Positions 47,726 through 63,956 of a stretch of DNA of 64,000 bases are shown piece by piece; position 1 is the stretch's first letter, and the number at the start of each line of letters is the position of its first letter. Source of the stretch: Micractinium sp. NFX-FRZ (lineage: Eukaryota > Chlorophyta > Trebouxiophyceae > Chlorellales > Chlorellaceae); assembly GCA_029339195.1 (NCBI GenBank), contig JAPTJF010000005.1, forward strand, positions 186,001 through 250,000. The letters run 5' to 3'. The notes beneath the pieces were generated by a model. The model ran no database searches, was not told the DNA's origin, and saw only the letters and a list, made by a program, of their open reading frames with translations. The position numbers and the translations under genes were made by a program.

Positions 47726-48838
47726 TTACAGCCCCAGCTTCCCAAGCAAGTTGCACCGGGCACTTGCCCTGGGCGCAGGGCTGGCGGCCCCGCCAGAGGC
47801 AGCGCCAGTGCTCTGGCCGCTGACGCCGTCGCGCTGACCATGCATGAGGAGGGCCACCACTCCCACCGCTCCCAGCACGGCGGCAGCCAGCAGGATTTTG
47901 CCGGTGCGGCGCCCGCCGCAGTCCCCACACCTGCGCAGCACGCAGCGGCCTGCAGGGGTGGGCATTCCAGGGGCCTGGTGAGGCTATCAGGGATTCTCCA
48001 CAGGCGCATTCCTGCCACCACAGGAGCGTCTTGATCGCAACAACTTCGTCCGTGTAGTGAACTTCAAGAGAGCTCACCACGAATGTTACGGCGAATGGTC
48101 TCCGGGTTGAAGGCATCCGCAGGCTGCCCGTTGATGGTGATCACCTCCAGGCTCAAGGGGCCAGCCATCACCACCACAGGCAGCTGCTGCTGTCCCTCCA
48201 GCCTGCGTGGTTGGGAGGGAAAACAACAAGACATGACGTACTCTATTAAGTGTGAGATGGGCGGAAGGCCACTAAAGGACGGCTGACTGAAGCAGGGGCG
48301 CTACCGGCAGCCAGCACCTTGCGGCACCGAAATACAAACAGAGTTCGGCTGGCGGTCCAGTGCCAGCAGCAACGGCGCCGCACGCTGCTGCCAATTGCGC
48401 CGGTCCTTGACTGATAGAGTCGGCAGCTAGCGACCCTGCACCGCACGCTCACGTGTACACTCGGTTGCCCGCCCGCACTTTATAGGTGAACATGCCGTCC
48501 GCTTGTTCAAACTCTCGGATGGTCACGCCCTGTATGATGGCACGGAGGTTGCAAAATGTAACTGGCACATGAACCCAGGGAGGGTTGACTGGCGGGGGGC
48601 AGGCAGTGGGCAGGTGGACCAGCGGTCCCACGGGCATGGAGCAGGCCAGGCGGGTTGAATTACAGCCGCTCTGCTGCCAATCGGCTGATTATGGTATTGC
48701 GGATCCGACTGTGTGCCAACCAACCTAATTCAGGTGCGCAAGCAGCGGGCAGGCAAAGCACCGCTGTGCGGGCTGCACATGTTGTTCACACACACTCACA
48801 TCTGGCACAAGGACGTTTTGCTCGATGGGGGCCTCCAT
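47726..48838 (-). CDS. small membrane protein with C-terminal anchor, unknown function
   Basis: Four exons (48838-48800, 48529-48453, 48202-48078, 47949-47726) splice to 154 codons plus stop. The start used is the Met of MEAPIEQNVLVPD; an in-frame upstream start at 48934 is possible. The soluble part contains VTIREFEQADGMFTYKV and PLSLEVITINGQPADAFNPE, predicted beta-rich by eye. A basic cysteine-containing linker (RCVLRRCGDCGGRRTG) leads into one hydrophobic segment, ILLAAAVLGAVGVVALLM, followed by a short Gly/Ser-rich tail. This layout suggests a single-pass protein with an N-terminal soluble domain. It lies divergent to the gene at 49.0 kb with about 165 bp between starts. Family not recognised. 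Confidence 0.6.
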
Positions 48839-49002
48839 GCTGCCTGACCTCAATTCAAGCTTTTCCACCAGTAGCGGCGAAGCTGAATTGGAGGGCGGTC
48901 CACTTCCTTTCGAACAGCGTAGCGCGCACAGCATGCATGCGCCAGGCTGGGCCGGGTCACGCCTTTACGGACGCATAACATCCCGCGCACCGTGCTCCGA
49001 TC
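48839..49002. promoter_or_regulatory. very short divergent promoter
   Basis: Only about 165 bp separate the two start codons. Either the UTRs are tiny, the upstream start at 48934 of the minus gene is wrong, or both promoters overlap inside genes. Confidence 0.4.
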
Positions 49003-50462
49003 ATGGGCAGCCTCGCCAACAAGCCGCTGTGCGAGCTGCGCCTCGAAAACGGGCGCACCGGTGGCTGGCGCAAGGTTGTCGTGCAGGCAAGCCAGAGCGG
49101 GGAGGATGGCTGAGCTGGAAACGTGGAAATCTCCATATTCGGAGATTGGGGCTGCCGCCTACAAGGCGGGGCGGCTTGAACACGCCGCCAGCAGGCCGCC
49201 GCTTGGCGCCCGCTCGCCCCAACGGCTTTGCGTGTTTGCCCACTCCCGCCGCCCTGCAGGAGGACCTCATCCTCCACAATCTGCACCGTGTTATCCAGTA
49301 CAGCTTCTGCAAAAAGGTGAGCGCCAGACAACCCGCCGGGGGCTGGCAAGCTCTGGGCTCACACCCCTGGGAGCCATGCAGACCGCCGTCCGCACCGCCA
49401 GCAGCCTGTGCCCACTGCCATGACTTAGGTATCGGCATGCTGGGCGGTGGTGCGTGCGTACGCTGCACAATGCAATCAAGCACCGCTTAGGATTACCTCA
49501 CCTCCTCCTCACCCACCCGTGCAGCTGGTACAAGATGCGGTGATCGAGAAGACGGAGTACGCCTTCTCCTTGAAAGGCGCCAAGCTGGGCAAGCTGAAGG
49601 GCACGCCGCTGTGCGCCCCCTCCCTGGGCGAGCCCTTCCTCTCTGGGGACGAGCCCCTCAAGTATGTGGCCTCCGGCGTGACCTACACCATCAGCGCGGG
49701 CAGGCGGGCGCCGGGGGACGCCAAATACTATGTGCCGCGCTGCGTTGAGGGGTCTGAGGAGGCTGAGCTGGAGGTTGCCAACCGCAAGATGCTGACGTCG
49801 CGCTTTGGGCGGAACCAGACACACAACAAGTGAGCTCCCGTGTTTGTGTTGTTGAGATTCGGTATGTTCCTCTGTGCTGGCTGCTGGGGGCAGCAGGCGG
49901 GGTGGGATGGGCAAGAGCGGGGTGGGGTGGTGTGGGGTGGGATGTGCAGGGTGTCAAGCAGTGCCTGCCTGTGCAGGGCAGCAGGCACAGCAGGCAACCG
50001 GCCGATGGTACCATGGTGCACGCTGTCGTGCATGAGGAGCCGGCGTCCCTCGCTGCTGCACTGCAGGCGGCCCAAGGGCGTGCCCGCTCTCATTGTTGTG
50101 GAGGGCACGTCGGATGAGTGCCTCCTGCGCTCCCACCTCACATACATGCGCCAGCCAGTCGACTACCAGACCTGGCAGCTCCCGAGCTGAGGCACCCAGT
50201 TGAATCAACCACTCAACCCAACCAACTCCCAACATCAACGCATAATCAATACTGCAGGCGGCCCAAGGAGCTGCCGCCGCTGCTTGCGCCCATCGATGCA
50301 CCCGACTGGAAGCTGATGAGAAACTACATGACCCTCATGCTTAAGCCGGTGGATTACGACCCGTTGGCAGAGGCCATGAAGGTGGCAGGGCTGCGGCGGC
50401 ATGCCACCGGGAATCCAGCAGCAGCGGACGGCGGCGCTGCTGAGAACGCGCCTGCCAACTGA
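49003..50462 (+). CDS. conserved-looking protein with two alternative last exons
   Basis: Exons 49003-49074, 49260-49316, 49525-49829 and 50258-50462 give 212 codons plus TGA. The start follows ATG with GSLANKPLCELRLENGRTG. The centre includes KTEYAFSLKGAKLGKLKGTP and YVASGVTYTISAGRRAPGDA. The last exon encodes RPKELPPLLAPIDAPDWKLM and MTLMLKPVDYDPLAEAM. A homologous exon at 50067-50190 offers a different ending with its own stop. No family was recognised. The third exon ends in AA before GTGAGC, and both last exons begin G CGG CCC AAG, so each joins in frame. Confidence 0.65.
50067..50190 (+). CDS. alternative, duplicated last exon
   Basis: Preceded by CTGCAG and starting with the same bases as the exon at 50258, this 124-nt exon encodes RPKGVPALIVVEGTSDECLL and LTYMRQPVDYQTWQLPS before TGA. 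It aligns by eye along its length with the distal exon (shared RPK, xPxL, PVDY), so it is a diverged tandem copy about 191 bp upstream. Splicing to it would give a protein of about 185 residues. Confidence 0.6.
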
Positions 50463-51306
50463 CGGCTGGCTGTAGGCAGCTGATCACGCGGTGGGCGTAC
50501 AACCCCCAGTGCATGTGCCCCTCGTTGTTACCACGCTCCCGCTTCCCTGACTGTGCTACCTTTCCTCAACTAGCATGCTCCGAGCACTGAGTATACCCAT
50601 CCCTCACAACAGCTCCCCTCTCCTCGTTCTGCTCCTTCTCCACGCTGCGTGCCTGCCCAATTTTCAAGTCTAGCTGATGAATAAATCCCCCGGCGTTTTG
50701 AACATAGATGCCGTGTCAAGAACAACACTGCCCCCGCATGTATCAACACAACAGCATGCCGCCGCACTGAAAAGGCAACCGGCAGCTGCAGGGGCGCGGC
50801 AGGGGAGATGGAGAGCACAACATGCAGGGCAGGGACAGAAAGGTGTAGAGCACGCTTGTGTGGTTAAGAGGGTTTAAAGAAGTGCCGGGCTTTAGCCAAG
50901 GCCAGGCGGCTGAGCACACCCAGGCAGAGTTGGGAGGAGGGTTGAAAACAAACTGGGTAGGGCTTGGGACGGCATGCAATGAAAGCAGGTTTGAGTGGGC
51001 ACAGGCATGCGCAAGGCTGGACATGCACTGAGGCGGACGTCATAAGAGGACGAGGCGACAGGTTTGAGTAAGCACGGGTAGGGGCAAGGCTGGGCAAGAA
51101 GAGGAGCAGGCAGCCCGCTCTGTTCTCATTTGTGGGAGGGGTGCACAGTGTTGGCTGAAAAAATGCCAAAAAGGACGGATGCGAGGCACAGGGGCAGTGG
51201 CAGGGCAGCAAGCAGCCACCGCTTCGAACCCTGAAAAAACCTGGCTGCCTGCAGCGCGTGTTCCTCTCTCTTATCATGGAAACAAGGCAGCCTCGCTGCG
51301 AAAATC
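50463..51306. other. convergent intergenic region
   Basis: About 840 bp between two stops. A GATGAATAAATC element near 50676 could be a poly(A) signal for the plus-strand gene. Nothing else supported. Confidence 0.5.
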
Positions 51307-54300
51307 TCACCCCAGCAGCACAGCGCTGTTCACTTGCAGGCGTTCCAGCAGCGGCAGCCGCTGGCGCAGCGCCGCCACCTGCCCCACTGCCCCCGCCGGC
51401 ACGTGCGCCAGCTGCAGCACGCGCAAGCCGCTGGCCTGGCCCAGCGGCGTGAGGTCAGGAAGGTCCTCGCCTGCCAAGGCGTCAGCCGGTGCGCCAGCTG
51501 CTGGGCCCACCCAGCGCCGTCCGGCGGCCCCTGGCCCAGATGCCTCCCATTCAGCGGCACCCCAGCGAAGCTCAGTCAGCCGGCTTAGGTAACCTGAGCT
51601 GCTGCTGAGAGTGCTGCCAGTGCCGTCCTCCGGGGCGCCCTCGCTGCCGCTGCCGCCGCTGCCGTCAGCGCTGCCAGCTGGGCGCCGGGCGCCGGCGGCT
51701 AGGGGCAGGCGCGCCACGGCGGTGTGCAGGAGGTTGAGGGAGCGGAGGGGCAGGGCGGCGGCCAGCGAGGCGGGCAGCTCCCGCAGCCCGGCGCAGCCCT
51801 CCAGGCTGCAAGCAGGGGGGAACAAAACGGGGGGGGGGATCTCAGAGGCCAGGCAGTGGGAGGATGACCCGGTCAGCACACGGCGCACGACAGCAAGTTT
51901 GCTTCAGCCATGGCGGGGTTGAACCCTCGGCACATTCATTGCAGCAGAGCGGCAGCGGGGACAGTCATACACTGCATAACACGCCAACGCTGCAGTGAAA
52001 GCCCCAGCACTGCACACCTGCCCTCTCCTCTGCAGCGCACACAGCAAGCGGTCCTTGCATACGACAGGCAGCCGCGGCGTGCCAGGCTGGCGCAAAGCTG
52101 ACAGTTCACAGCGCACAGGCAAGCCATCCACAATGGATGCGCATACATTGAGTGCCAGGGCATCACACACGCCTCCCCATTCGCGAACGCACCTCAGGTG
52201 CTGCAGGCGCCGCAGGTGCGCCAGGCTGGCGGGCAGGTGGTGGATGTAGTTGCGCTCCAGAGAGAGGCTTGTGAGGGCAGACAGCTGGGTCAGCTCCTCC
52301 GGTATCGTGCTGCACGGCAGGAATGGATGGGGGAGGGGGGCAGGCAGCAGGGACAGAAGAGATGAGAGGCTGAGCAGGGCGGGGGTTTTGAAAGGCGCAG
52401 CAAAGCGGGCGGGAGGCTGGGTGCTGCCTGAGCCTGGGGCATGCAAGCAGCCGCCTTCCATTGGCAGAGCAGCACAGCACAGCACAGCACACCTGATCTG
52501 GCAGCCAGGGAGCGCCAGCTCGCGCAGCGTCCCCGCCAGCCGTCCCGCATCTGCAGGCATCCAGCGGCCTGCAGGGGCAGGGTGGGCACGGTGTCAGGTC
52601 AGCGCCGACCCGTTGGCTGCGAGGGAACCGCACGAGTGGTCTCTGCCGGGCTGCAGCACACAAGCGCTTGCCCACAGTCTGACTTCTCCTCTGCCTCCCC
52701 CCCCTCTGCCACCCTCCCGTCCGACTGCCGCTGTGCCTTCCACCTCCCACCCCCCTGCCGTTCGCTGCCCACCCAGCAAAACACACAAACAGCCACGCAC
52801 ACACACTCTGTCACAATCCTCATCCCCGCACCCACCGTCGGCAAAGTCGGCAAAGCGGAGGTGCAGGCGGGTGAGCGGGATGGCAAGGAGCTCCGAGGGG
52901 ATGGCCTGCCAGTCGCAGTCCACGACAGACAGGTCCTGCAGCACAGCATGCACAGCACGGACAGCATGCAGGTAAACAACAAGGCCAGAGATTCAACTTT
53001 TACAACAGAGAGCTCGACTGGCCGGCACGCCCTGCAGACAGCCAGCACGCACAGCGTGCACGTGAATAACATCCCCCAGGGGTCGACATGCGCAGAGGAG
53101 CCAAACAGGGCCGGCATGTGGGTCTGTTCAGCATGGTTTGTCTATGATGGGATGGGATGACGTGGTAGAGAGGTAGGGACTTGCCTGCAGGGTGGCCAGG
53201 CTGGCCAGCACCTTGTAGTGCTCCAGCCCCGAGCTGCACTGCACGCTGAGCTTGGTGAGGGCGGTGCAGTCCGACATGGCGCGCGGCAGGCCGTTGCTCC
53301 TGTGTGGGTGGTGTGGAGGGTGCATGCAGAAGATGGGCGGCGGGTGGGTGGGTGGGTGGGTGAAGTGCAACCAGGTGTGTTGCATCTGGCAGGATGCCTT
53401 GCCTCCAAAGCCCTGCCAGCCCCGCCCTCGCATCATTCGTAAGCGTGCAAACTTCTGCCTCTCTATCGCTCACCCGCTATACGCCTGCCTGTCCACCCGC
53501 CCACAAGCTCGATTGCAGCAGCACTAGACCCCTGGCCGCCCGCCAAGCTGCCCTGCCCCACCTGCCCAGCCCATCCCACTGTCCACCCGGCTGCCCCACC
53601 TGCCCCAGAAGCTCAAGAGGCACCCTCCTCAGTCCGCCTGCACTTCTTCCGCCTCCCCTGCAGTCCGGCCATACGCTTCCCTGCACCCCTCACCTGCCCC
53701 AGAAGTCGAGGTGGAGCTCCCTCAGGCGTGTGCCCCCGCTGAGGAAGGCTGACGTGGCGCGCCCGTTCTCGGTGCTCACCAGGCGCAGGCTCTCCAGCTG
53801 GGGCGCCACAACCTCTGCAGAGCGCAGTTCCCGCCGGGGGCAACAACGTCGATACAAGGGTGCGTGTACGGGGTATGGAAGGGGCCTGGAAATAGCGCAG
53901 GCTCTCCAGCTGGCAGTGCCGCAACCTCTGCATGCAGGTTGTGAACAAGCGCTGGGCAAAAACCGTGGATTCCAGGTATGTGGAAGGTCGCTGCAGGAAG
54001 TACAAAAGGGTGGGGCCAACAACCGTGAAGACAGACTGCATGGAGGGGGCGGGCATGTATGGGGCCAGAAGGGATGAGCAGGAGTGAGCCCAAGCAGGTA
54101 GGGATACTGGCTGTGTGTGAGGCTGCCTCACCTGCCACCGCGAGGCGCAGCGTCACCGCCTGGCTGTCATCCTCCCAACGCTCGGCAGTCAAGGACAGGC
54201 GCCTGCGGTGCAGCGGGCGGGGGGCAGTGGGCAGGTACGCAACTGAGAGCAACACAGGTGCCGCAGGGTGCTCCCCGTGTTTTCCGGGTCTCCCCTTCAA

Positions 54301-55178
54301 GGAACAAATCCGATGCCTGGCAGGCCGCCAGTGCAGCTGCCGTCCACCCTTCCCCCTCCCGCTGTCTCAGCCCCCTTCCCCTGGCCACTGCCACTCCCAG
54401 TCGCTTGCGCTCGCTCACTTGATGCTGCTGCGGCGGCGCAGCAGCCAAGTCGTGAAGGAGGCACGCTGCTGGTAGAAGTCAGGCAGGTTGCGAGTGCGCT
54501 GCAGGGGGTGGGAATCAGCAGAGGGGCAGCAGGGGGGCCTGGCAAGGTCAGTGGAAAAGAAAGAAGCGGCCAGCACGGCCGGGCGAGCGAGCGCCTACGC
54601 AGCATCGCACCGCGCCTGCAGTACCCCCACCATCTCATGTTTGAATGCTTGGCTCAGTGGCTTGCTGCCCAGCACGTAAGCCGTTTCTGGTGAATGAGGA
54701 GCCATGAGAGGCATGGTGTTGAGGCTGCCCCTGCACAGCTTGCCCAACAGCACACACCTGGGCAAAGAGCGGGGCCCTGTTGAGGTTGAGGTCCTGCAGC
54801 AGGGTGCCCCCTTCCTCCAGAGACACCGCCCTCCACCAGGTGCACACAGCGCCCACCGTCTGACACCTGTAAGGCGTCAAGGTGGCAGGTGGGAGGACAG
54901 CAGGCTGGTAGCTCGATTGAGAAACAAGAAAGGCACAGGCCTCACGGGCACACGGGCACAAGCTGAAACGCTGGCGGCACAGGCGGGCGAGGCGCTGCCG
55001 CCAGCGCCACCTCGGCGGGCGTTTGGCAGGCAGGCGCGTGCCAAATGTGCCAGGCGGTGTGCACGTCACGCATGCACGCTTGCCTGTCTCTCAGAGGCAG
55101 CGCTGCAAACAGCAACTGGAGCACTTCTCTCGGAGCTACGCCCCAGGCCGTGGGCCCACCAATCTGCGGCTCGTCCAT
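51307..55178 (-). CDS. F-box/leucine-rich-repeat protein 2
   Basis: Ten exons (55178-55084, 54866-54758, 54498-54419, 54202-54132, 53814-53694, 53299-53185, 52935-52836, 52568-52493, 52309-52193, 51805-51307) add to exactly 460 codons plus stop. The F-box spans intron 1: VAPREVLQLLFAALPLRDR joined to CQTVGAVCTWWRAVSLEEGG. Leucine-rich repeats follow, including LESLRLVSTENGR, LTKLSVQCSSGLEHYKVL, LTSLSLERNYIHHLPASLAH and LRELPASLAAALPLRSLNLL. The likely job is substrate recognition in an SCF ubiquitin ligase. Introns 1 and 6 need GC donors (GACAG|GCAAGC and TGCAG|GCAAGT). Intron 4 holds a copy of the start of exon 5. The gene is head-to-head with F-box 3. Confidence 0.82.
53895..53927 (-). pseudogene. 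intronic copy of the start of F-box 2 exon 5
   Basis: The true exon starts at 53814 with AGGTT and a segment coding QLESLRL. About 113 bp upstream on the same strand, CATGCAG is followed by AGGTTGCGGCACTGCCAGCT and coding for QLESLRYF, a near copy with its own acceptor. Confidence 0.85.
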
Positions 55179-55735
55179 CGGTTTCGGAGCAGTTTGACGG
55201 AGTGAATTTCTGCTCCCCCACGCTTATTTGGGCTCGTAATCCCCCTGCCTGCTGTGCGATGCTGCGCTGGGCGAGGGCGCGTCGGAATCAACCCAGCGCC
55301 TCTCATGCATCCTAGCAGTCCAGCCTTATCGGTATCATCGAGTTCTCGGCTCTAGCACGCAAAACGCTCAACACCCTTTGAGTGCCGACTGCTTCAGCGC
55401 AGTGGCCTCCCGCCTACCAAGGGGCGCCTGCCCCACTGCCCCACTGATCTAAAGTACAGGTGAGCACCCTGCTGCAGCCAGCTGCCCGCCAGCGCCCCGC
55501 AGCGCCCTGCATAGCGTGTCGGCGCGCCTCCTGAGTCGAGGTCCAGGACAATTTAGCGTTCTTTGCGTTGCGACAGCCAGACAGAGTCCAGGGGTGCGCC
55601 CTCCCATCCGCCAGGCTGCGGTTCCAGGCGCTGGGTTGAGAGTGACCGCGGGGCCTGCTGCTGCGGCGCTGCCACGCAGGTGTGCCGCTCACCGAGACAG
55701 GAGGGCGTGGAGCCAGCCCCTTCCTCCCTCACTGC
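55179..55735. promoter_or_regulatory. divergent promoter region between two F-box genes
   Basis: About 560 bp separate the start codons of F-box 2 (-) and F-box 3 (+), so both promoters are inferred here. No distinctive motif was identified. Confidence 0.45.
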
Positions 55736-58700
55736 ATGGACCGTTCTAGCAGCAGGGAGTTAGAGCAGATGCCCAAGCGCAAATCGCCGCTGGGTGCCAG
55801 CCCCCAGCCCGGCGCTGGGCCGCTGGCGGGCGCAGCAGCGCCAGCAGCCCTGCAGCAGCCCCTGCAGTGCCACCAGCGCACCCCCTGCATCCTGGCCAGC
55901 GCCCCCGCCCTGAGCAGCCCAGCCTTCGGCGCCTGGTCAAGGCACAGCGTCTCCACCGAGGGTGGGCGGGCTACCGACAGCTGCGACCACACAACTGCCG
56001 AGTCAGCCCGCACCAAAACGCTGCGCGTGTGTTCAGAGGCGTCAGTGGCGGCAGCGGCAGCTGATGCTGCGGCCCCTGCAGCTCACCCGCCCATGGGCCG
56101 GCCAGGCAGCTGCCACGATGCCGCAGCCCTCGCCTGCAGCCTGCCGCCGGGCACTTACCGCAGCTACCATCTAGACTGCTGCAGCAGGCTCAGCAGCTCC
56201 TCTTCTCTAACAGAGCTGGATGCGGCTGCAGCAGCAGCAGCGGCAGCTGTAGCTGCCGATGGCAGTGATGGTGAGGCGGAGCCAACGATGGGAGCGGCAG
56301 CAGCGGCACCCATGGCAGCCGCCCCCTTGGCGTCATCATCTGCAGCAGCGGCGGCACCAGCGGCTGCCGTGCAGGCGGGGGAGGTGACTGCAGCAGGGCT
56401 GGCAGTGGCGGCCGCCAGCCGGCCGCAGCAGGGCAGCTGGCCGCCGCCATCGCCGTTTGCCAACTGCGGACGGCCCGACGCCGGCGGCTGTCACTGGCCT
56501 TGCGAGGATGCAGAGGAGGCAGGGGGGGAGCAGGCGTCCTATTGGCATGACATCCCAGACGACATACTGAAGCGGGTAAGAAGGGCTTCTGTGCGTGTCG
56601 TGTTGTTTTCCTGCATATAAGGAGGCCTGAAGGGTTGCAGGGTGCGGCTGGGGTGTGGTCCGGCATGGCAGGAGGAGCGTGGGGTGGAACCCCTCGTTGA
56701 GATGAGAAGCAGCGCAGCGCAACGCAGGAGTGCATGCACATGCTTCCGCCTGCTGCTCGACCACTCTTCAATTACGGCTTGCATGCCCAACTCAAATTTC
56801 CCCCTCCCCCCGCCTCCCGCCCGCCCTCAGGTGTTGGAGCGGCTGCAGCCCTCCACGCTGCGCGTGCTGCGCCTGGTGTGCCGCGGCTGGGAGGCCGCCG
56901 CCTCCCGCCTCCTCCGCCACCTGCGCCCCGAAACCATCGTCAGCAAGCAGCTCAGCAGGCGGTTTCCCTCCCTGCGCTCTCTGGACCTCTGCAGCGCCCT
57001 GATGGGTGTGGACTTTGCCTCGCCCAGGTCGCTGCGCCTGCAGGTACGGGGCGGTACGGCTGCCGCGAGGGCCGCACGGTAGCCGCGGCCTCCCTGCCTG
57101 CACATGCTGTGCAGTACAGTAGCCATGGACTCAAGCGACTGCATGCCTGCACCAGCCTATGTTGCCTGCTTGCCACGCCCCAGGTCGCTGCGCCTGCAGG
57201 TCTTGTCTGGCTTGCCCAGACATTTGCCGTGCTGTGTGTGCCCTTCTCACCTGCCGCCTGTCTGCCCCGCTGACCTGCCCCCTGGTCCCTGCCTGCTCTC
57301 CTTACGTCTGCCCTACACCCCCCTGCTTCACTACATGGGCCAGTGATTCAGATGAATCCAAGCCGTGGTGGCACTGAGCACCCGCATCACCGCAATCAAT
57401 TTCTTTCTTTCTTTGCAGTCCCTGCTGCTGGATGACCACCTGGCTGAGCTGGCGGGGCTGACCCGGCTGGAGCAGCTGTCGCTGAGGGGGTGCACACTCA
57501 TCAGGTGCGCCGCGACACGCCTGCCTGGGGGTCGCACAGCAGCTGCATCTGCAGTACCATTGGTAGGGCTGTACTCGTCTAGAACCTCAACTCTCTGCCC
57601 CCCCTCTCTCCTAGCTGTCTGCCCGGCTGGCGACGCGTCAGCGGTGCACGTGCTCCAGCTGTGCTGTGCTGGCGCCCACCCATTTCGCCCTCCCCCACGG
57701 CCTCCCCCTGAGCTCACACCGTGTTGCAATGCACGCCTGAGCCGCTCCCATGCCCTGCCCCACCCTGCCTGCGGCGGCCTTGGCCTGGCCCAGCCTGGCC
57801 GGGCCGCCTGCCCAGCCTGGCCGGGCTCCACTCGAATCATACCCGGTCAGCCTGTACTGACCTTGACCTGCCTCCGCCCTCCCCGCCCCTTGTGCCTGCA
57901 GCGGCCTGGGCCTGGCCCAGCTGGGCCGCCTGCCCGCCCTGGCCATGCTCAACCTCAGCAACTGCACGGGGGTGACTGATGAGTGCCTGGCAGCCCTGGC
58001 GGCAGCGGCACCGCAGCTGGGCACTCTCAACCTGCAGGGATGCAGCCGGCTGGGGGATGACGGCGTGGCGCACCTCGTGGCCATGCCTCGCCTGCGCCAC
58101 GTGCTGCTGCCAGGCGGCGTCAGCGACGCCTGCATGGCCTCCCTCACAGAGATGCCGGCACTGGAGCGTGTGGCACTGCGGGGATGCCCCCGCGTGACCA
58201 CAGCGGGCATCTATGTGCTGCTGCAGGTGGGTGCGGAAGCCGGGCGTTTTGGGGGGCAGTGACCTGTGCGCGGAGCGAGGCAAGGCGGCACGGGGGGTTT
58301 TTGTGCGACGCAGGCACAGGCCCGGGCCATGACAGCCCAGGGCAGGGCAAATCGAATGCATGCACCGTTTACTGCCGGCGTTGAGCGGCCCAGCCTCACC
58401 TCTTTGACCACCACTTCCCATCTTGCCTGCAGCGCCGCGGCCTCAAGCGGGTGGTCATCAGCAAGTGCCCGCACATCTCCCTGGAGGCGCTGTGCAGCGG
58501 CGGCGACGACCGGAACTTAAAGGTGCGCAGCCTGCCGGCTGTTGCCGAGTACAGCTGGTGGCAGGCAGCAGGGTGGTCCACCTGACCTGGCCTGGGGGAG
58601 CCTGCCCGGGTCACGGGCAGCCTGCCTTTTTTGACGAAACAAGTCGAAAGTGAAGGGAGAGAGCGGTTGTTGAGGGTGGCACACTGCTCTCGGTAGACAG

Positions 58701-58924
58701 CCGCCACCAGCAGCGCCTGTCGGCCGCACTTACCCGCCTCCCCCGGCTGCCCTCTTGTGCCACTGCAGGTGGTGTCTGAGACCGGTGCCGTGCCTCAGTC
58801 GGTGACCGGCGTGGCGGCAGCGCTGCTGGCTGCGGGAGCGCCGGCGGCGCTAGGCGCGGCGGCTGCGGTGGCGGCGCCCGGCATGGCGGGGCCAGACATG
58901 CAGCTGCTGGTTGGAGATGTGTGA
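55736..58924 (+). CDS. F-box/leucine-rich-repeat protein 3
   Basis: Six exons (55736-56575, 56831-57043, 57419-57504, 57902-58226, 58433-58522, 58769-58924) sum to 569 codons plus TGA. The first about 270 residues are Ala/Ser-rich and probably disordered. The F-box crosses intron 1: WHDIPDDILKR joined to VLERLQPSTLRVLRLVCRGW. AMN1/FBXL-type leucine-rich repeats follow, e.g. LTRLEQLSLRGCTLI, LAMLNLSNCTGVTDECLAAL, LGTLNLQGCSRLGDDGVAHL and LERVALRGCPRVTTAGIYVL, with the xxLxxCxxLTD cadence of cysteine-containing repeats. The C-terminal 50 residues are Ala/Gly-rich. It is inferred to be an SCF ubiquitin-ligase substrate receptor. Confidence 0.86.
57176..57199 (+). pseudogene. intronic copy of F-box 3 exon 2 end
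   Basis: The last bases of exon 2 (CCAGGTCGCTGCGCCTGCAG, ending at 57043) recur exactly 156 bp downstream, ending at 57199, and are again followed by GT. Confidence 0.9.
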
Positions 58925-59835
58925 GACCTCTCTCTAACGGGGCCCATGCCAGCTCACCTCTCTCGTTGTCTTCTCCTCATAAGCCGGTTGTTCCCTCCTG
59001 CCCCGCTTACTGTATGCCAGCCGTCCGGCCGGCGTTTGGGGGCATGCGGGCACAAGCCCCGCTGCGGGGTTGGGATCCTGGTTGTCACCCTATGCTGCCG
59101 CCCACACACCAGCTTCAACTCTCTGTGCTCGGTGCACACGCTGTTATTCACCGCATGATAGATAGATGTAGCTTGTGAGCCGATACGCTCCAGAACTAAC
59201 GGCACTGCCGTCTTAGCCCCTTGCTCCGCCCTGACACGAATCCCCGCATGCACAATGAATGACCCTCTGGCTCAGGATCCCAAGTTGCAGCCCATACTAG
59301 GACCCTTGCATATAACATCTTGCTGATCTCACTCCTGCCCAGCGCCCATGTGAATTGTGAATACAGTGAGAGACGCAGCCTGGCCAACTCCTTTGGCCGC
59401 CGGCGCAGCGCTGCCGCGCCCCGTGTGGTATCCTGTGGCCCGCCTCCCTGCCTGCTGCACCCGTTGGTGCTCAAAGCTTCAAGCTTGCGGACCCGGTCGC
59501 CATGCCGGCCAGCGCACAAGCGTTGCTCTGTTATTTAGACACGGGCAATCGCCCGAATCGGGCCTGCTGCGTGCTGCGAGGCCGCCGCCCAAAAATGGCG
59601 TAAACTACCGGAGACGTGAACCAAATCTCGGATTGTAAACAACCCAAACCGAGCGACTTCCAAGAACCGGAACCACCACTGTTTCACTACTGTTCTGGTG
59701 CGCCCCCTTGATCACCCCTTCACAAACCCAGTCAAGGCTAACTGAAGCGGCAGCTAACACTCCTTCCTAGGTCATCCAGTGAGCGAGGCGCAGTCGAGAC
59801 GCAGACAGCCCGAAGGCAGAAGGGTCTTTGGCACC
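58925..59835. other. intergenic region upstream of PFO
   Basis: About 900 bp with lower GC from 59520 to 59770. It should include the PFO promoter. No anaerobic-response motif could be assigned by eye. Confidence 0.45.
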
Positions 59836-63831
<3,996 letters not shown>

Positions 63832-63911
63832 GTGAGGCGCCCTCATGTTTTGGCTGCGTGCATGGAGGGGATCTGGTGCTGTGGGCAAAGAGAGTGCAGA
63901 CTGGGGGTGTG

Positions 63912-63956
63912 TGCTACAGCCTGGGATCTGAAGGACTCGACCCCCGTTATGTGAGC
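63912..63956 (+). pseudogene. intronic copy of PFO exon 10 end
   Basis: The exon end GCTACGGCCTGGGATCCAAG through AT|GTGAGG recurs about 119 bp downstream as GCTACAGCCTGGGATCTGAA through TTAT|GTGAGC, with the donor retained. Confidence 0.88.
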
